Source: Planococcus plakortidis (GTDB lineage: Bacteria > Bacillota > Bacilli > Bacillales_A > Planococcaceae). From it: 64,000 nucleotides of DNA. Made by a program: the position numbers and the translations under genes. How positions within the stretch are numbered: the first letter of the stretch is position 1; each line of letters begins with the position of its first letter. This document shows, in pieces, positions 23,743 through 31,168 of this stretch. Under the pieces are notes generated by a model. That model was not told the origin of the DNA and ran no database searches. It saw only the letters and a list, made by a program, of their open reading frames with translations. The stretch lies in contig NZ_CP016539.2 in the NCBI RefSeq assembly GCF_001687605.2, positions 2,758,501 through 2,822,500 of the forward strand, written 5' to 3'.

Positions 23743-24861
23743 TTAGACTGCACAGTTGTTCGGGCCGGTTTCCATTTCTTTTTGTTCGTCTTCCGATGGG
23801 GTGATTTTCCCCATATTCGTTTTACGGATGTCTTCATAGGCGTTCGGCTGTTCTTTCAAGTTTTCCGTTACGCGCTTGATGAAGCGTTGTTCATCATCGA
23901 TATTGAGCCCTTCGTTTTGCTTATACAGCTCGCTGAGTTTTTTGTGGACGCTGCCGTCTTCGTTCATTTCCTTGATGTCTGCGTAATGCGCAGGCAAAAC
24001 GATCAGCTCTTTCGACAGGTCGCCGTAGCGCTCATAAAGCGTTTCATGCAAGTCTTCCGCCCAATCCGTGGCTTTTCCGGCAAGGTCCGGGCGGCCGATT
24101 GATTCGATGAATAAAATATCGCCTGTCAGCAAATATTCATCATCGACGATGAACGATGTGCTGCCGATCGTGTGCCCGGGTGAGTAGAACGCTTTGATCT
24201 TGACTTTTCCGACTTCAACGATGGTTCCGTCCTCGGCCGGTTCGTAGCCGAATACCACTTCATCTGCATCTTCTGGCGGCAGATGGTACTTCGCCCCGAA
24301 TTGTTCCGCCAGCTTTCGGCCGCCTGAAATATGGTCGGCATGGAGATGTGTGTCGAGCACATGGGTGATCTTCGCTGAATGTTCCTTGGCGAAGGTTTCG
24401 TAGGGCTCAATCATCCGTGCGGCGTCAATCACCGCAGCTTCACCATCTGATTCGATCAGGTAAGACAAACAGCCCTTGCCGACACGGACAAATTGATAAA
24501 TCGCGCCCCCAGTCTTCAAGTCGCCGATTTTCACGGGTTCCAATTGCTCGCTCCAGGAAGCCATTCCGCCTTCGATCGAAATGACGTTGTCAAAGCCTCG
24601 ATCTTGCAGATACTCGGCCGCTTTCTTTGAAGTATTGCCTTTTGCACACATGGTGTACAGCGGTTTTTCCTTCGGCAACTTGCCGATTTCTTCACTGCTT
24701 TCTTCTATTTTATTGAATGGGATATTGTGCAACTCGACATTGCTGCCTTCCACGTGCCAGTTCTCCACATCTTCTTTGCTGCGGACATCGAGAATGGCAA
24801 CGGGTTCGTTGTTCATCACTTTTTCTGCAATTTCTTCAGCGGATGTAAATTTGACTGTCAT
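23743..24861 (-). CDS. rhodanese-MBL (persulfide dioxygenase-like) fusion protein, copy 2
   Basis: A 372-residue paralogue of the protein at 20136-21257. The rhodanese domain (1-~105) has Cys72 in MCAKGNTSKK. The MBL domain carries His171-x-His173-x-Asp175-His176 ([10 protein letters not shown]), SPGHTIGS and LTGDILFIESIGRPDL, and ends with the same KTNMGKITP and MET/EIGPN-CAV tail. The active-site loops differ (AKGNTS against AKEGSS), so the copies may favour different sulfur donors. It lies 40 bases after the DUF302 gene and directly upstream of cstR, with a terminator between. No operator was found immediately before it. Confidence 0.85.
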   Translation of the reverse strand: MTVKFTSAEEIAEKVMNNEPVAILDVRSKEDVENWHVEGSNVELHNIPFNKIEESSEEIGKLPKEKPLYTMCAKGNTSKKAAEYLQDRGFDNVISIEGGMASWSEQLEPVKIGDLKTGGAIYQFVRVGKGCLSYLIESDGEAAVIDAARMIEPYETFAKEHSAKITHVLDTHLHADHISGGRKLAEQFGAKYHLPPEDADEVVFGYEPAEDGTIVEVGKVKIKAFYSPGHTIGSTSFIVDDEYLLTGDILFIESIGRPDLAGKATDWAEDLHETLYERYGDLSKELIVLPAHYADIKEMNEDGSVHKKLSELYKQNEGLNIDDEQRFIKRVTENLKEQPNAYEDIRKTNMGKITPSEDEQKEMETGPNNCAV

Positions 24862-24901
24862 GTAAAGATCCCTCCATATTAATCATTTTTCGGCACTTAA
24901 A

Positions 24902-25288
24902 TTACGCGGTCCGGTCGATGCAATCGATCAAGCGCTTTTCAATGTCTTCGGCAACGGCAGTCAATTTGCCGTCGTTTTCAGCCATACCGATCAGTGAGGT
25001 CGGCTTCGGCATGCCGATCTTCGTTTCTTCGTCTTCTTTATATACGACAATTTTGCATGGCAGGAAATAGCCGACCATCAAGTTTTCGGAGAGCACCGTA
25101 TTCGCTTCTTTCGGGTTGCATACTTCAAGGATCTTGTACGGCGTATCGAAATCCTGCCCCTTTTCCTGAAGTTTGGCCGTCAAATCGAAGTTCCACAAGA
25201 CGCCGAATTGCTCTTGTTTCAAGTTTTCCTCGAGTGATGCTACTGCTTCCTCTACAGATTTGCTGGTCGTCACGGTATAATCGAACAT
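24902..25288 (-). CDS. DUF302 family protein
   Basis: A 128-residue DUF302 protein: MFDYTVTTSKSVEEAVASLEENLKQ, a central ILEVCNPKEANTVL with the conserved Cys-Asn-Pro, and LPCKIVVYKE with a second conserved Cys. DUF302 proteins are small, often found with sulfur or heavy-metal genes, and have no proven reaction; the two Cys residues make a thiol or sulfur role plausible. It opens a two-gene operon with MBL copy 2. The upstream region (25320-25340) contains TACCCTACCCCCTA, which holds CstR-like half sites but is not a palindrome. The ribosome site is AGAGGAGG. Confidence 0.8.
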   Translation of the reverse strand: MFDYTVTTSKSVEEAVASLEENLKQEQFGVLWNFDLTAKLQEKGQDFDTPYKILEVCNPKEANTVLSENLMVGYFLPCKIVVYKEDEETKIGMPKPTSLIGMAENDGKLTAVAEDIEKRLIDCIDRTA

Positions 25289-25373
25289 TTTTTCTGCCTC
25301 CTCTTAGTTAAATCGCTTTCAGCATTACCCTACCCCCTATTTTTCCGGCTAAACATACGGCCTCTTTACGGAC

Positions 25374-25402
25374 AAAAAACCAGCCTTCTAATGAAGACTG
25401 GC
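25374..25402 (-). terminator. terminator of the tct-SLC13 operon
   Basis: On the minus strand CCAGTCTTC-ATTA-GAAGGCTGG followed by TTTTTT, after the SLC13 stop at 25427. Confidence 0.88.
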
Positions 25403-25426
25403 TTTGGTGATTGTGAACGGATTCCC

Positions 25427-26806
25427 TCACCAGATGAAAACCGCAAAAATAATGGCGATTGACGTGATGACAATACTCGAAAAACTTCCGATAAGCAATT
25501 GTTCACGCTGTGAAAATGCCCCTTTTTGAAATGCCAGAAAAGTGGTCGGTGAATGGATCGGCAAGATGGTGACACCGCCGATGATCATGATCAACAAGAA
25601 CGCCATCGGCAAAATCGGCAAGCCCAGCATTTCTGCAAAGCTGACGATGATCGGAAAAATGACGATCATCGACGTAGAAGGCACGACAAATAAGAAGCGC
25701 AATAGGAAAATGAGGCAAGCGATAAAGATGATATTTACCCCCTGGCCCATTCCAGCCGGCAGCAATTGAATCAATTGGCTCGCGAGGACGCCGGCCGTTC
25801 CGTTTTCTTCTATTAAATAGCCAAGTGAAAACGAAGCCCCGAGCAACAGGAAGGTTTCCCAGTCATAATCCCGGACGAGCCGGTCATCCACGAGCCCATT
25901 CATCGGCAAGGCATAATAGGCGAGCAACAGGAACGGTGCCACGATGAGCGGGATTTGTTCCTGATCGATGACGATCCAGCTGATGATCATGGCGAAAAAT
26001 GGGATGATCACCCACCAGAAACGTTCCGGCAATCGGGCAGCAGGAGTAAATTCCATCTGCTCCATCTGAAGCCCGGCACCGCTGCCGCGCTTAAAAAAGA
26101 ACCAGACGCCGAAGCTGACCACTAGCAATGACAGCCAAAGCGCAGGCGCGATGCGCACAAACCAGCCGAGCCAGGAGATTTGGATGCCCCCGAAATCACT
26201 GAGCAATTGAGCCGCGAGAATCGGGAATCCTCCGCCCGTGAAGACGATCATCGTCGAGTTCTGGTTCATCATGCCGATGACATAAAAGCTGAACTGGCGG
26301 AACAGGCTTCTCTTGCCGAGCGCGAAACGATTGTTCACTTGCTCGATGATCGGCTCAAGAATCCGGAACCTGGCGACAGCAGATGGTAGCAGGATGGGCA
26401 AAAAGACGATCAATAGCGGCAAGCCGACCAATAGCCGCTGGACTTTGCCTTTGCTCATTTTCAACAACACACCGACAAATACTTGGTCGGCTTTCGCTTT
26501 TACCAACACCTTGGAAATCAAAGTCAGCGCCAGGATGAAGTAAAGCGCATCCGACAGAAAACCGGCAAAAGCCTGCTCCGGCTCTTCCGTCAAACGGAAA
26601 AGCAGCAGCAGGCCAAGCACCAGAAGACTTGAAGCGGCGAGCGGCATGGCGCTTACCGTCCATAAACCGATGGCGATGCCAAGCAATAGCAGCGTCAGTT
26701 TCTGGTCATCCGTATAAACGTCCAATAAGCCGAACATCCATAAAAGAGTAAAACCGGCGGCCAGCAGAAAAGCAAGAACACGCGGCACTAGCTTAGAGTT
26801 TCTCAC
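25427..26806 (-). CDS. SLC13/DASS-type anion permease
   Basis: A 459-residue protein with about 11-12 membrane helices. It has the divalent-anion:Na+ symporter layout: MNQNSTMIVFTGGG in the first half and a VVPSTSMIVIFPIIV substrate loop in the second, with ILPIHSPTT near the end. Such proteins carry sulfate, di- or tricarboxylates. It starts with GTG at 26806, 11 bases after the tctA stop, so a secondary carrier is appended to a tripartite carrier operon. The substrate is probably a di/tricarboxylate like that of its neighbours, but the sulfur genes on the other side leave sulfate possible. Confidence 0.8.
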   Translation of the reverse strand: MRNSKLVPRVLAFLLAAGFTLLWMFGLLDVYTDDQKLTLLLLGIAIGLWTVSAMPLAASSLLVLGLLLLFRLTEEPEQAFAGFLSDALYFILALTLISKVLVKAKADQVFVGVLLKMSKGKVQRLLVGLPLLIVFLPILLPSAVARFRILEPIIEQVNNRFALGKRSLFRQFSFYVIGMMNQNSTMIVFTGGGFPILAAQLLSDFGGIQISWLGWFVRIAPALWLSLLVVSFGVWFFFKRGSGAGLQMEQMEFTPAARLPERFWWVIIPFFAMIISWIVIDQEQIPLIVAPFLLLAYYALPMNGLVDDRLVRDYDWETFLLLGASFSLGYLIEENGTAGVLASQLIQLLPAGMGQGVNIIFIACLIFLLRFLFVVPSTSMIVIFPIIVSFAEMLGLPILPMAFLLIMIIGGVTILPIHSPTTFLAFQKGAFSQREQLLIGSFSSIVITSIAIIFAVFIW

Positions 26807-26817
26807 TTTCCCACCCC

Positions 26818-28320
26818 TTAACGTTGTTTGTATGCCAACCTATTGCTTCTCCATTTGAGGAATGCCGGGACCAATAGTGAAATCAATGCAACCAGGAGCA
26901 GGGATAGCGGAAGTGGGCTATCGACAAAAATGCTCAAGCTGCCATTGGAGATGGTCATGGATTGGCGGAAGGCCTGCTCCATCATGCCTCCAAGGATGAA
27001 TGCCAGGATAAACGGCGGTGCGGGGAATGAAAAGATCCGCATCGCAAACCCTAATGCGCCGAATACCAGCAGCATGTATAGGTCAAAGACGTTGAAGCTG
27101 ATCGAATAGACCCCGATCAAACTGAACATGATGACGAGTGAAATAAGCAAAGGACGCGGAATGCTCAAGATTTTCGCCAAGTATGGAATCAATGGCAAGT
27201 TCAAGATCAACAGGAAGACGTTTCCGAGGTACATCGAAGCGATGATGCCCCAGAAAATTTCCGGGCGGTCCGTCATCAAGAGCGGCCCAGGCTGAACGCC
27301 GAGCACAAGGAACGCGCCCAGCATGACAGCTGTCGTCCCTGAGCCTGGAATCCCCAAGCTCAAGAGCGGGACGAACGCACCGCTTGTCGCGGCGTTATTG
27401 GAACTTTCCGGTGCTGCGAGCCCTTTGATGGCCCCTTTCCCGAACTCTTCAGGGTTTTTAGCGATTCGTTTTTCAAAAATATAGCTGATGAAAGAAGCGA
27501 TCGTGGCCCCGGCACCCGGCAAGACGCCGAGCAAGAATCCGACGAACGACTGGCGGCTGACTGGCCCGCTCATTTCTTTCAGGTCTGCCTTGGACAACTT
27601 CAAGCTGCCCAGTTTCTGGTCGTCGCTCAAGCTGCGGTTTTTGCGGTTCAAGATCAACATGCAAACTTCAGCGACCGCAAAGAGGCCGAGCGCGATAATC
27701 AAAAAGTCGAACCCATCCAGCAGGTTGACGTTACCGAATGTAAAACGCTGCGTCCCTGTCTGCGGGTCGATGCCGATCGTGACGACCATGAAGCCTGCGA
27801 CGGCTGCGATCATCGCTTTGACCGTTGAGCCTTCAGACAAACTGGAAATGGCGGTAAGCCCCATGAACATCAAAGCGAAATACGCTGGCGGCCCGAAGGA
27901 AATCGCGACGCTGGAGAGCGCCGGCGCAAGCATCATCAACAGCACGACCGAGACGGTACCGCCGATGAATGAAGAAATCGCCGCTATGGCGAGTGCTTTA
28001 CCGGCCTTTCCTTGCTGGGCCATCGGGTAGCCGTCAAAAGCGGTAGCGACGGTTCCCGAGATTCCCGGGGCATTCAACAGGATCGAAGAAGTCGATCCGC
28101 CGAATACGGCCCCGTAATAAACGCCCGCCATCATGACGAGTGCCGGTGCCGGGTCCATCCCATATGTAATCGGGATCATAATCGCGATGGCACTGATCGG
28201 GCCAAGCCCTGGCATCATCCCGATCAAGGTGCCGACAACGACACCGATTAGCACGAACATGATCCCCTCTAGACTTAAGGCAACTTGAAAACCGGTCAAT
28301 AGACCTTGAAATGCATCCAT
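26818..28320 (-). CDS. tctA: tripartite tricarboxylate transporter, large membrane subunit TctA
   Basis: A 500-residue protein with about 12 membrane segments. It carries the TctA signatures GMMPGLGPISAIAIMIP near residue 35, VYYGAVFGGSTSSILLNAPG near 67 and the second-half GVLPGAGATIASFISY and GIPGSGTTAVMLGA. It forms the channel of the TTT family, taking substrate from the TctC binding protein and using an ion gradient. The start ATG at 28320 follows AAGGAGGGAG, 15 bases after the tctB stop. Citrate is the classic substrate, but other carboxylates are used by many TctABC systems. Confidence 0.93.
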   Translation of the reverse strand: MDAFQGLLTGFQVALSLEGIMFVLIGVVVGTLIGMMPGLGPISAIAIMIPITYGMDPAPALVMMAGVYYGAVFGGSTSSILLNAPGISGTVATAFDGYPMAQQGKAGKALAIAAISSFIGGTVSVVLLMMLAPALSSVAISFGPPAYFALMFMGLTAISSLSEGSTVKAMIAAVAGFMVVTIGIDPQTGTQRFTFGNVNLLDGFDFLIIALGLFAVAEVCMLILNRKNRSLSDDQKLGSLKLSKADLKEMSGPVSRQSFVGFLLGVLPGAGATIASFISYIFEKRIAKNPEEFGKGAIKGLAAPESSNNAATSGAFVPLLSLGIPGSGTTAVMLGAFLVLGVQPGPLLMTDRPEIFWGIIASMYLGNVFLLILNLPLIPYLAKILSIPRPLLISLVIMFSLIGVYSISFNVFDLYMLLVFGALGFAMRIFSFPAPPFILAFILGGMMEQAFRQSMTISNGSLSIFVDSPLPLSLLLVALISLLVPAFLKWRSNRLAYKQR

Positions 28321-28335
28321 ATGGAAGCTCCCTCC

Positions 28336-28794
28336 TTAAAATGGCAAGATGCCGCGCGGCAACACGATTCCCAGCGCGTAAACGAAAATAGCGTACATAA
28401 CAATCGGGAACAGAAGCGAGACCATTATGTTCGTCTTCCATGCTCGATAACCTAAAAACCACGAACAGAAAAAAATGAACAACGAGGTCGTGATGATAAA
28501 GCCGATCGTCTCAAACAATAGAATATAAAGAAAAATCATGGCAAATACAGCGGCAATGACCCCTAGTTCTTTTTTCGGGATATTGCGTTTTGCCTTCTCT
28601 GCATCCGTTTCCACTACACGGGAAAAGAACAGGAAGACCGACAGCACCAATAACAAGATGCCCAAGCCCTTCGGAATGACATCCGCATCGATCGGGGCAT
28701 ATTCGTAATTGGGCAATTGAAAACTTAAATACAAATAGACGGCCGCTACAATGAAAATCAGCAGCCCCAACTTACGGTTTATGCTTGCAAGCAA
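28336..28794 (-). CDS. tctB: tripartite tricarboxylate transporter, small membrane subunit TctB
   Basis: A 152-residue protein with four membrane helices and the usual loop between helices 1 and 2 (APIDADVIPKGLG). It is the small subunit that pairs with TctA. The start appears to be a TTG at 28794, with AAAAGGAGG 8 bases upstream. A hairpin at 28825-28851 separates it from the tctC gene. That fits the need for more binding protein than membrane subunits. Confidence 0.88.
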   Translation of the reverse strand: MLASINRKLGLLIFIVAAVYLYLSFQLPNYEYAPIDADVIPKGLGILLLVLSVFLFFSRVVETDAEKAKRNIPKKELGVIAAVFAMIFLYILLFETIGFIITTSLFIFFCSWFLGYRAWKTNIMVSLLFPIVMYAIFVYALGIVLPRGILPF

Positions 28795-28824
28795 ACGAAA
28801 CGCCTCCTTTTAACTGAAAAGAGA

Positions 28825-28851
28825 GAAACCGAATGCCAAAGATCCGGTTTC
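28825..28851 (-). terminator. attenuating hairpin between tctC and tctB
   Basis: On the minus strand GAAACCGGATC...CGGTTTC followed by TCTCTTTTC. A weak 7-bp terminator inside the operon that could lower expression of the membrane subunits relative to the binding protein. Confidence 0.5.
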
Positions 28852-28914
28852 ACTTTTTGATGTATTTCACTTTTGAGCTGCCTGGACAGCTATCATTCCT
28901 TTTAAATGATCTTG

Positions 28915-29922
28915 TTATTGGCCTAATCCGATTTCCTCAAGCAATGCGGCAATTTCTTCTTTCTCGCCTTCGAGGAACTCGCTGTATTCCTCGTTGCCCA
29001 TGTACATTTCAGTCCAGCCATATTTCTCGCGGACTTCCGCAAATTCTTCGGACTCACTCAATTCCTGGAATTTGGCTTCATAATAATCGACCGCTGCCTG
29101 GTCCATGCCTGGAGGCCCGAAGAATCCGCGCCAGTTGACAAAGCTCTCATCGATGCCCTGCTCGATCGCCGTCGGGAATTCGGAAAGCACGTCCCCTTCC
29201 ATGCGCTCTTCTGCTGTCACGCCGAGAACCTTGATATTCCCCGCACGCACTTGCTCGATCGTTTCGCCGACACCTGTGGAGAAGACATCTACAGACCCGT
29301 TCAGAACCGCTGTCAAAGCGCCGCCTTCCTGGTCAGAAACATATTTGATCTTTGTCGGGTCCACGCCTGCCGCTTTGGCGATGCGGACAAATTGCATATG
29401 GTCCATGCTGCCCGGAGCGGAAGTGCCGATGACCGTGACGCTTTCCGGATCGTCTTTCATCTGGTCGAACAGATCGTTCAAATCTTCAAATTCGCTATCT
29501 TCACGGACAGCGAACGCGCCGTAATCCGCAATCATATTGGCAAGCGGCGTGAAGTCTTCATGGCCATGTTCCGATTGGCCGTTGAGCGGCACGAACATGA
29601 GTGGCGGTGAAGCAACGAACATGCTATGCGGATCGCCTTCTTTTGCATGGACGTATGCCCAGCCGATTGCGCCGCCTCCGCCTTCACGGTTGATGACCGT
29701 CATGTTTTCATCGATGATTCCCGTTTCGCCGAATACACGGGCAACTTCGCGGGCTGTCGTATCCCAGCCGCCACCCGATCCGGCAGGTGCCACCATTTCA
29801 ATCGTCTTCGATGGTTCGAAGCTTCCTCCTTCTCCTCCTGAAGATGCTGCGTCATCAGAACCACACCCCGCAAACACAAGAGCGCTCAAAGTCAATACAC
29901 TTGCAAAGACCGTTTTTTTCAT
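28915..29922 (-). CDS. tctC: tripartite tricarboxylate transporter substrate-binding lipoprotein TctC
   Basis: A 335-residue extracytoplasmic solute receptor. The signal peptide ends in the lipobox LVFAGC (Cys20), so the mature protein is lipid-anchored. The Bug/TctC fold follows: KTIEMVAPAGSGGGWDTTAREVA near residue 40, the GGGAIGWAYVHAK segment and the VIGTSAPGSMDHMQFVRIAKAAG binding region. It captures the substrate, probably a carboxylate, for TctAB. It is the first gene of the tctC-tctB-tctA-SLC13 operon. A likely catabolite-repression site lies at 29988-30001. Confidence 0.92.
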   Translation of the reverse strand: MKKTVFASVLTLSALVFAGCGSDDAASSGGEGGSFEPSKTIEMVAPAGSGGGWDTTAREVARVFGETGIIDENMTVINREGGGGAIGWAYVHAKEGDPHSMFVASPPLMFVPLNGQSEHGHEDFTPLANMIADYGAFAVREDSEFEDLNDLFDQMKDDPESVTVIGTSAPGSMDHMQFVRIAKAAGVDPTKIKYVSDQEGGALTAVLNGSVDVFSTGVGETIEQVRAGNIKVLGVTAEERMEGDVLSEFPTAIEQGIDESFVNWRGFFGPPGMDQAAVDYYEAKFQELSESEEFAEVREKYGWTEMYMGNEEYSEFLEGEKEEIAALLEEIGLGQ

Positions 29923-29987
29923 AATAGTTCCCCCTCAACTCGAATAGTTTTCTTAATTAACCGAAGTATAACTGTGAATTTTCAGAA

Positions 29988-30001
29988 TGTAACCGTTTGC
30001 A
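29988..30001 (-). promoter_or_regulatory. candidate cre (CcpA-binding) site upstream of tctC
   Basis: On the minus strand TGCAAACGGTTACA, one mismatch from the cre consensus TGWAANCGNTNWCA, ~65 bases before the tctC start. Carbon catabolite repression of a carboxylate transporter is expected in Bacillales. Confidence 0.6.
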
Positions 30002-30145
30002 AAATAAGCTGTATAAAGGATTTTATGAGCATTTTGTTCATAAAGTTCACGGCGGCTACATTTTTACTGATATTTCATTTATAGGAAACGACAGGTAAAT
30101 ATGCTAGGCTGGATATAACATAAATGCATATAAAGGAGGCCGAAA

Positions 30146-30358
30146 ATGAAACGCATCTCAGCCACGACTCCCGGCATGATAGTCTTTTTTCTCGGCATCA
30201 CATTATTTCTTGGCATCGGAATCGCCATAGCGGCACAAAGCTATTTCAGCTATGTAGAAGTGACCGAAGCAGCTGGTCGCTGCTATGACTTGGGCGGATT
30301 TCCCGAAATCGAAAAAAGCGCTTGGCAAATGACCCGCTTCGAATGCCACACAGACTGA
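30146..30358 (+). CDS. small single-pass membrane protein, function unknown
   Basis: A 70-residue protein with AAAGGAGG before the ATG. Residues 10-31 form a membrane helix (MIVFFLGITLFLGIGIAIAA). The tail that follows contains two Cys (GRCYDLGGF and FECHTD) near the C-terminus; by position these could lie outside and form a disulfide. A strong terminator follows. It stands alone between the divergent tct operon and the convergent two-component genes. I do not recognise the family, but ribosome site, membrane helix and terminator support a real gene. Confidence 0.7.
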   Translation: MKRISATTPGMIVFFLGITLFLGIGIAIAAQSYFSYVEVTEAAGRCYDLGGFPEIEKSAWQMTRFECHTD

Positions 30359-30382
30359 TTGCCGAAAATGAAACATCAACGC

Positions 30383-30418
30383 AAAAAGCAACTTCCCGGT
30401 TTAGGGAAGTTGCTTTTT
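30383..30418. terminator. bidirectional intrinsic terminator
   Basis: A perfect 15-bp stem (AAAAAGCAACTTCCC/GGGAAGTTGCTTTTT) with a 6-base loop, between the small membrane-protein gene and the response regulator. Confidence 0.93.
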
Positions 30419-30499
30419 CGTTTATGAAAGCAGTATGGAGTTGAGTTTTCCGAAGCCTGTCGTTTCTTTGAAGCCTGCTTCGCCCATTCTGTTTTCACT

Positions 30500-31168
30500 T
30501 CATTTCACAAAGTATTTCCGTTCCGGCCTGCCGACGATCCCGTAGCCGAGTTCGGCGTAGCAATCATCCGTCGACACCAAGTATTCCAGGTAGCGTCTGG
30601 CGGTCGTGCGGGAAGCGCCCATTTCTTCGCCCATCTTCTCGGCGGTCACGCCATCTTCATACTGCGCCAAGAGCTTCTGCACTTTCTGCATCGTCAGCGG
30701 GTCGATGCCTTTGACTGCTGGCGCTTCTTTTTTGATGGCCTTGACCCCGAACAGTTCATCCAAATACTCCTGGTCGATGGTTTCTTGGCTCGACAGCTTT
30801 TCCCTGTCTTTCCGGTATTTCTCGATGGTCGCCGTGAACTGGCCGAGTTCAGCCGGTTTTAAGATGATGCCCTTTACGCCCTTGCGCAGCGCCGTTTCGA
30901 TATACTCCCGTTCGTTTGCTGCCGAAACAAGGATGATGTCGGTCTCCGGGCTTTCTTTCCTTAACTCATCGATCAACTCGATGCCGAGCCCGTCCGGCAT
31001 GTAATTATCCAGCAGCACCAAATCCGGCTGCTCTTGCTTGACCGCCGCCAGCGTCTCGGCGCAGTCTTTCGCTTTCGCTGCCAGTTCCACTTGTTCAATC
31101 TTCGCTAAAAACTTCTCGTGCACTTGCGCGACACGAAAATCATCTTCTGCAATCACTACCCGCAGCAT
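30500..31168 (-). CDS. CitB/DcuR-family response regulator
   Basis: A 222-residue regulator. The receiver domain (1-~120) has Asp54 in VLLDNYMPDG, the Ser of ILVSAANE and the Lys of IILKPAE. The C-terminal part (~150-222) is the CitB/CitT-type HTH (YEDGVTAEKMGEEMGASRTTARRYLEYL). Such regulators control citrate, malate or fumarate uptake. It overlaps the kinase gene upstream by one base (TAATG). The tctCBA-SLC13 operon close by is the probable target. Regulators of this group usually respond to extracellular di/tricarboxylates sensed by the partner kinase. Confidence 0.9.
   Translation of the reverse strand: MLRVVIAEDDFRVAQVHEKFLAKIEQVELAAKAKDCAETLAAVKQEQPDLVLLDNYMPDGLGIELIDELRKESPETDIILVSAANEREYIETALRKGVKGIILKPAELGQFTATIEKYRKDREKLSSQETIDQEYLDELFGVKAIKKEAPAVKGIDPLTMQKVQKLLAQYEDGVTAEKMGEEMGASRTTARRYLEYLVSTDDCYAELGYGIVGRPERKYFVK

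Noticed and set aside
25320-25340. CstR operator upstream of the DUF302 gene
   Set aside because: TACCCTACCCCCTA has half sites only and is not palindromic, so it is noted in the gene entry but not called as an operator.
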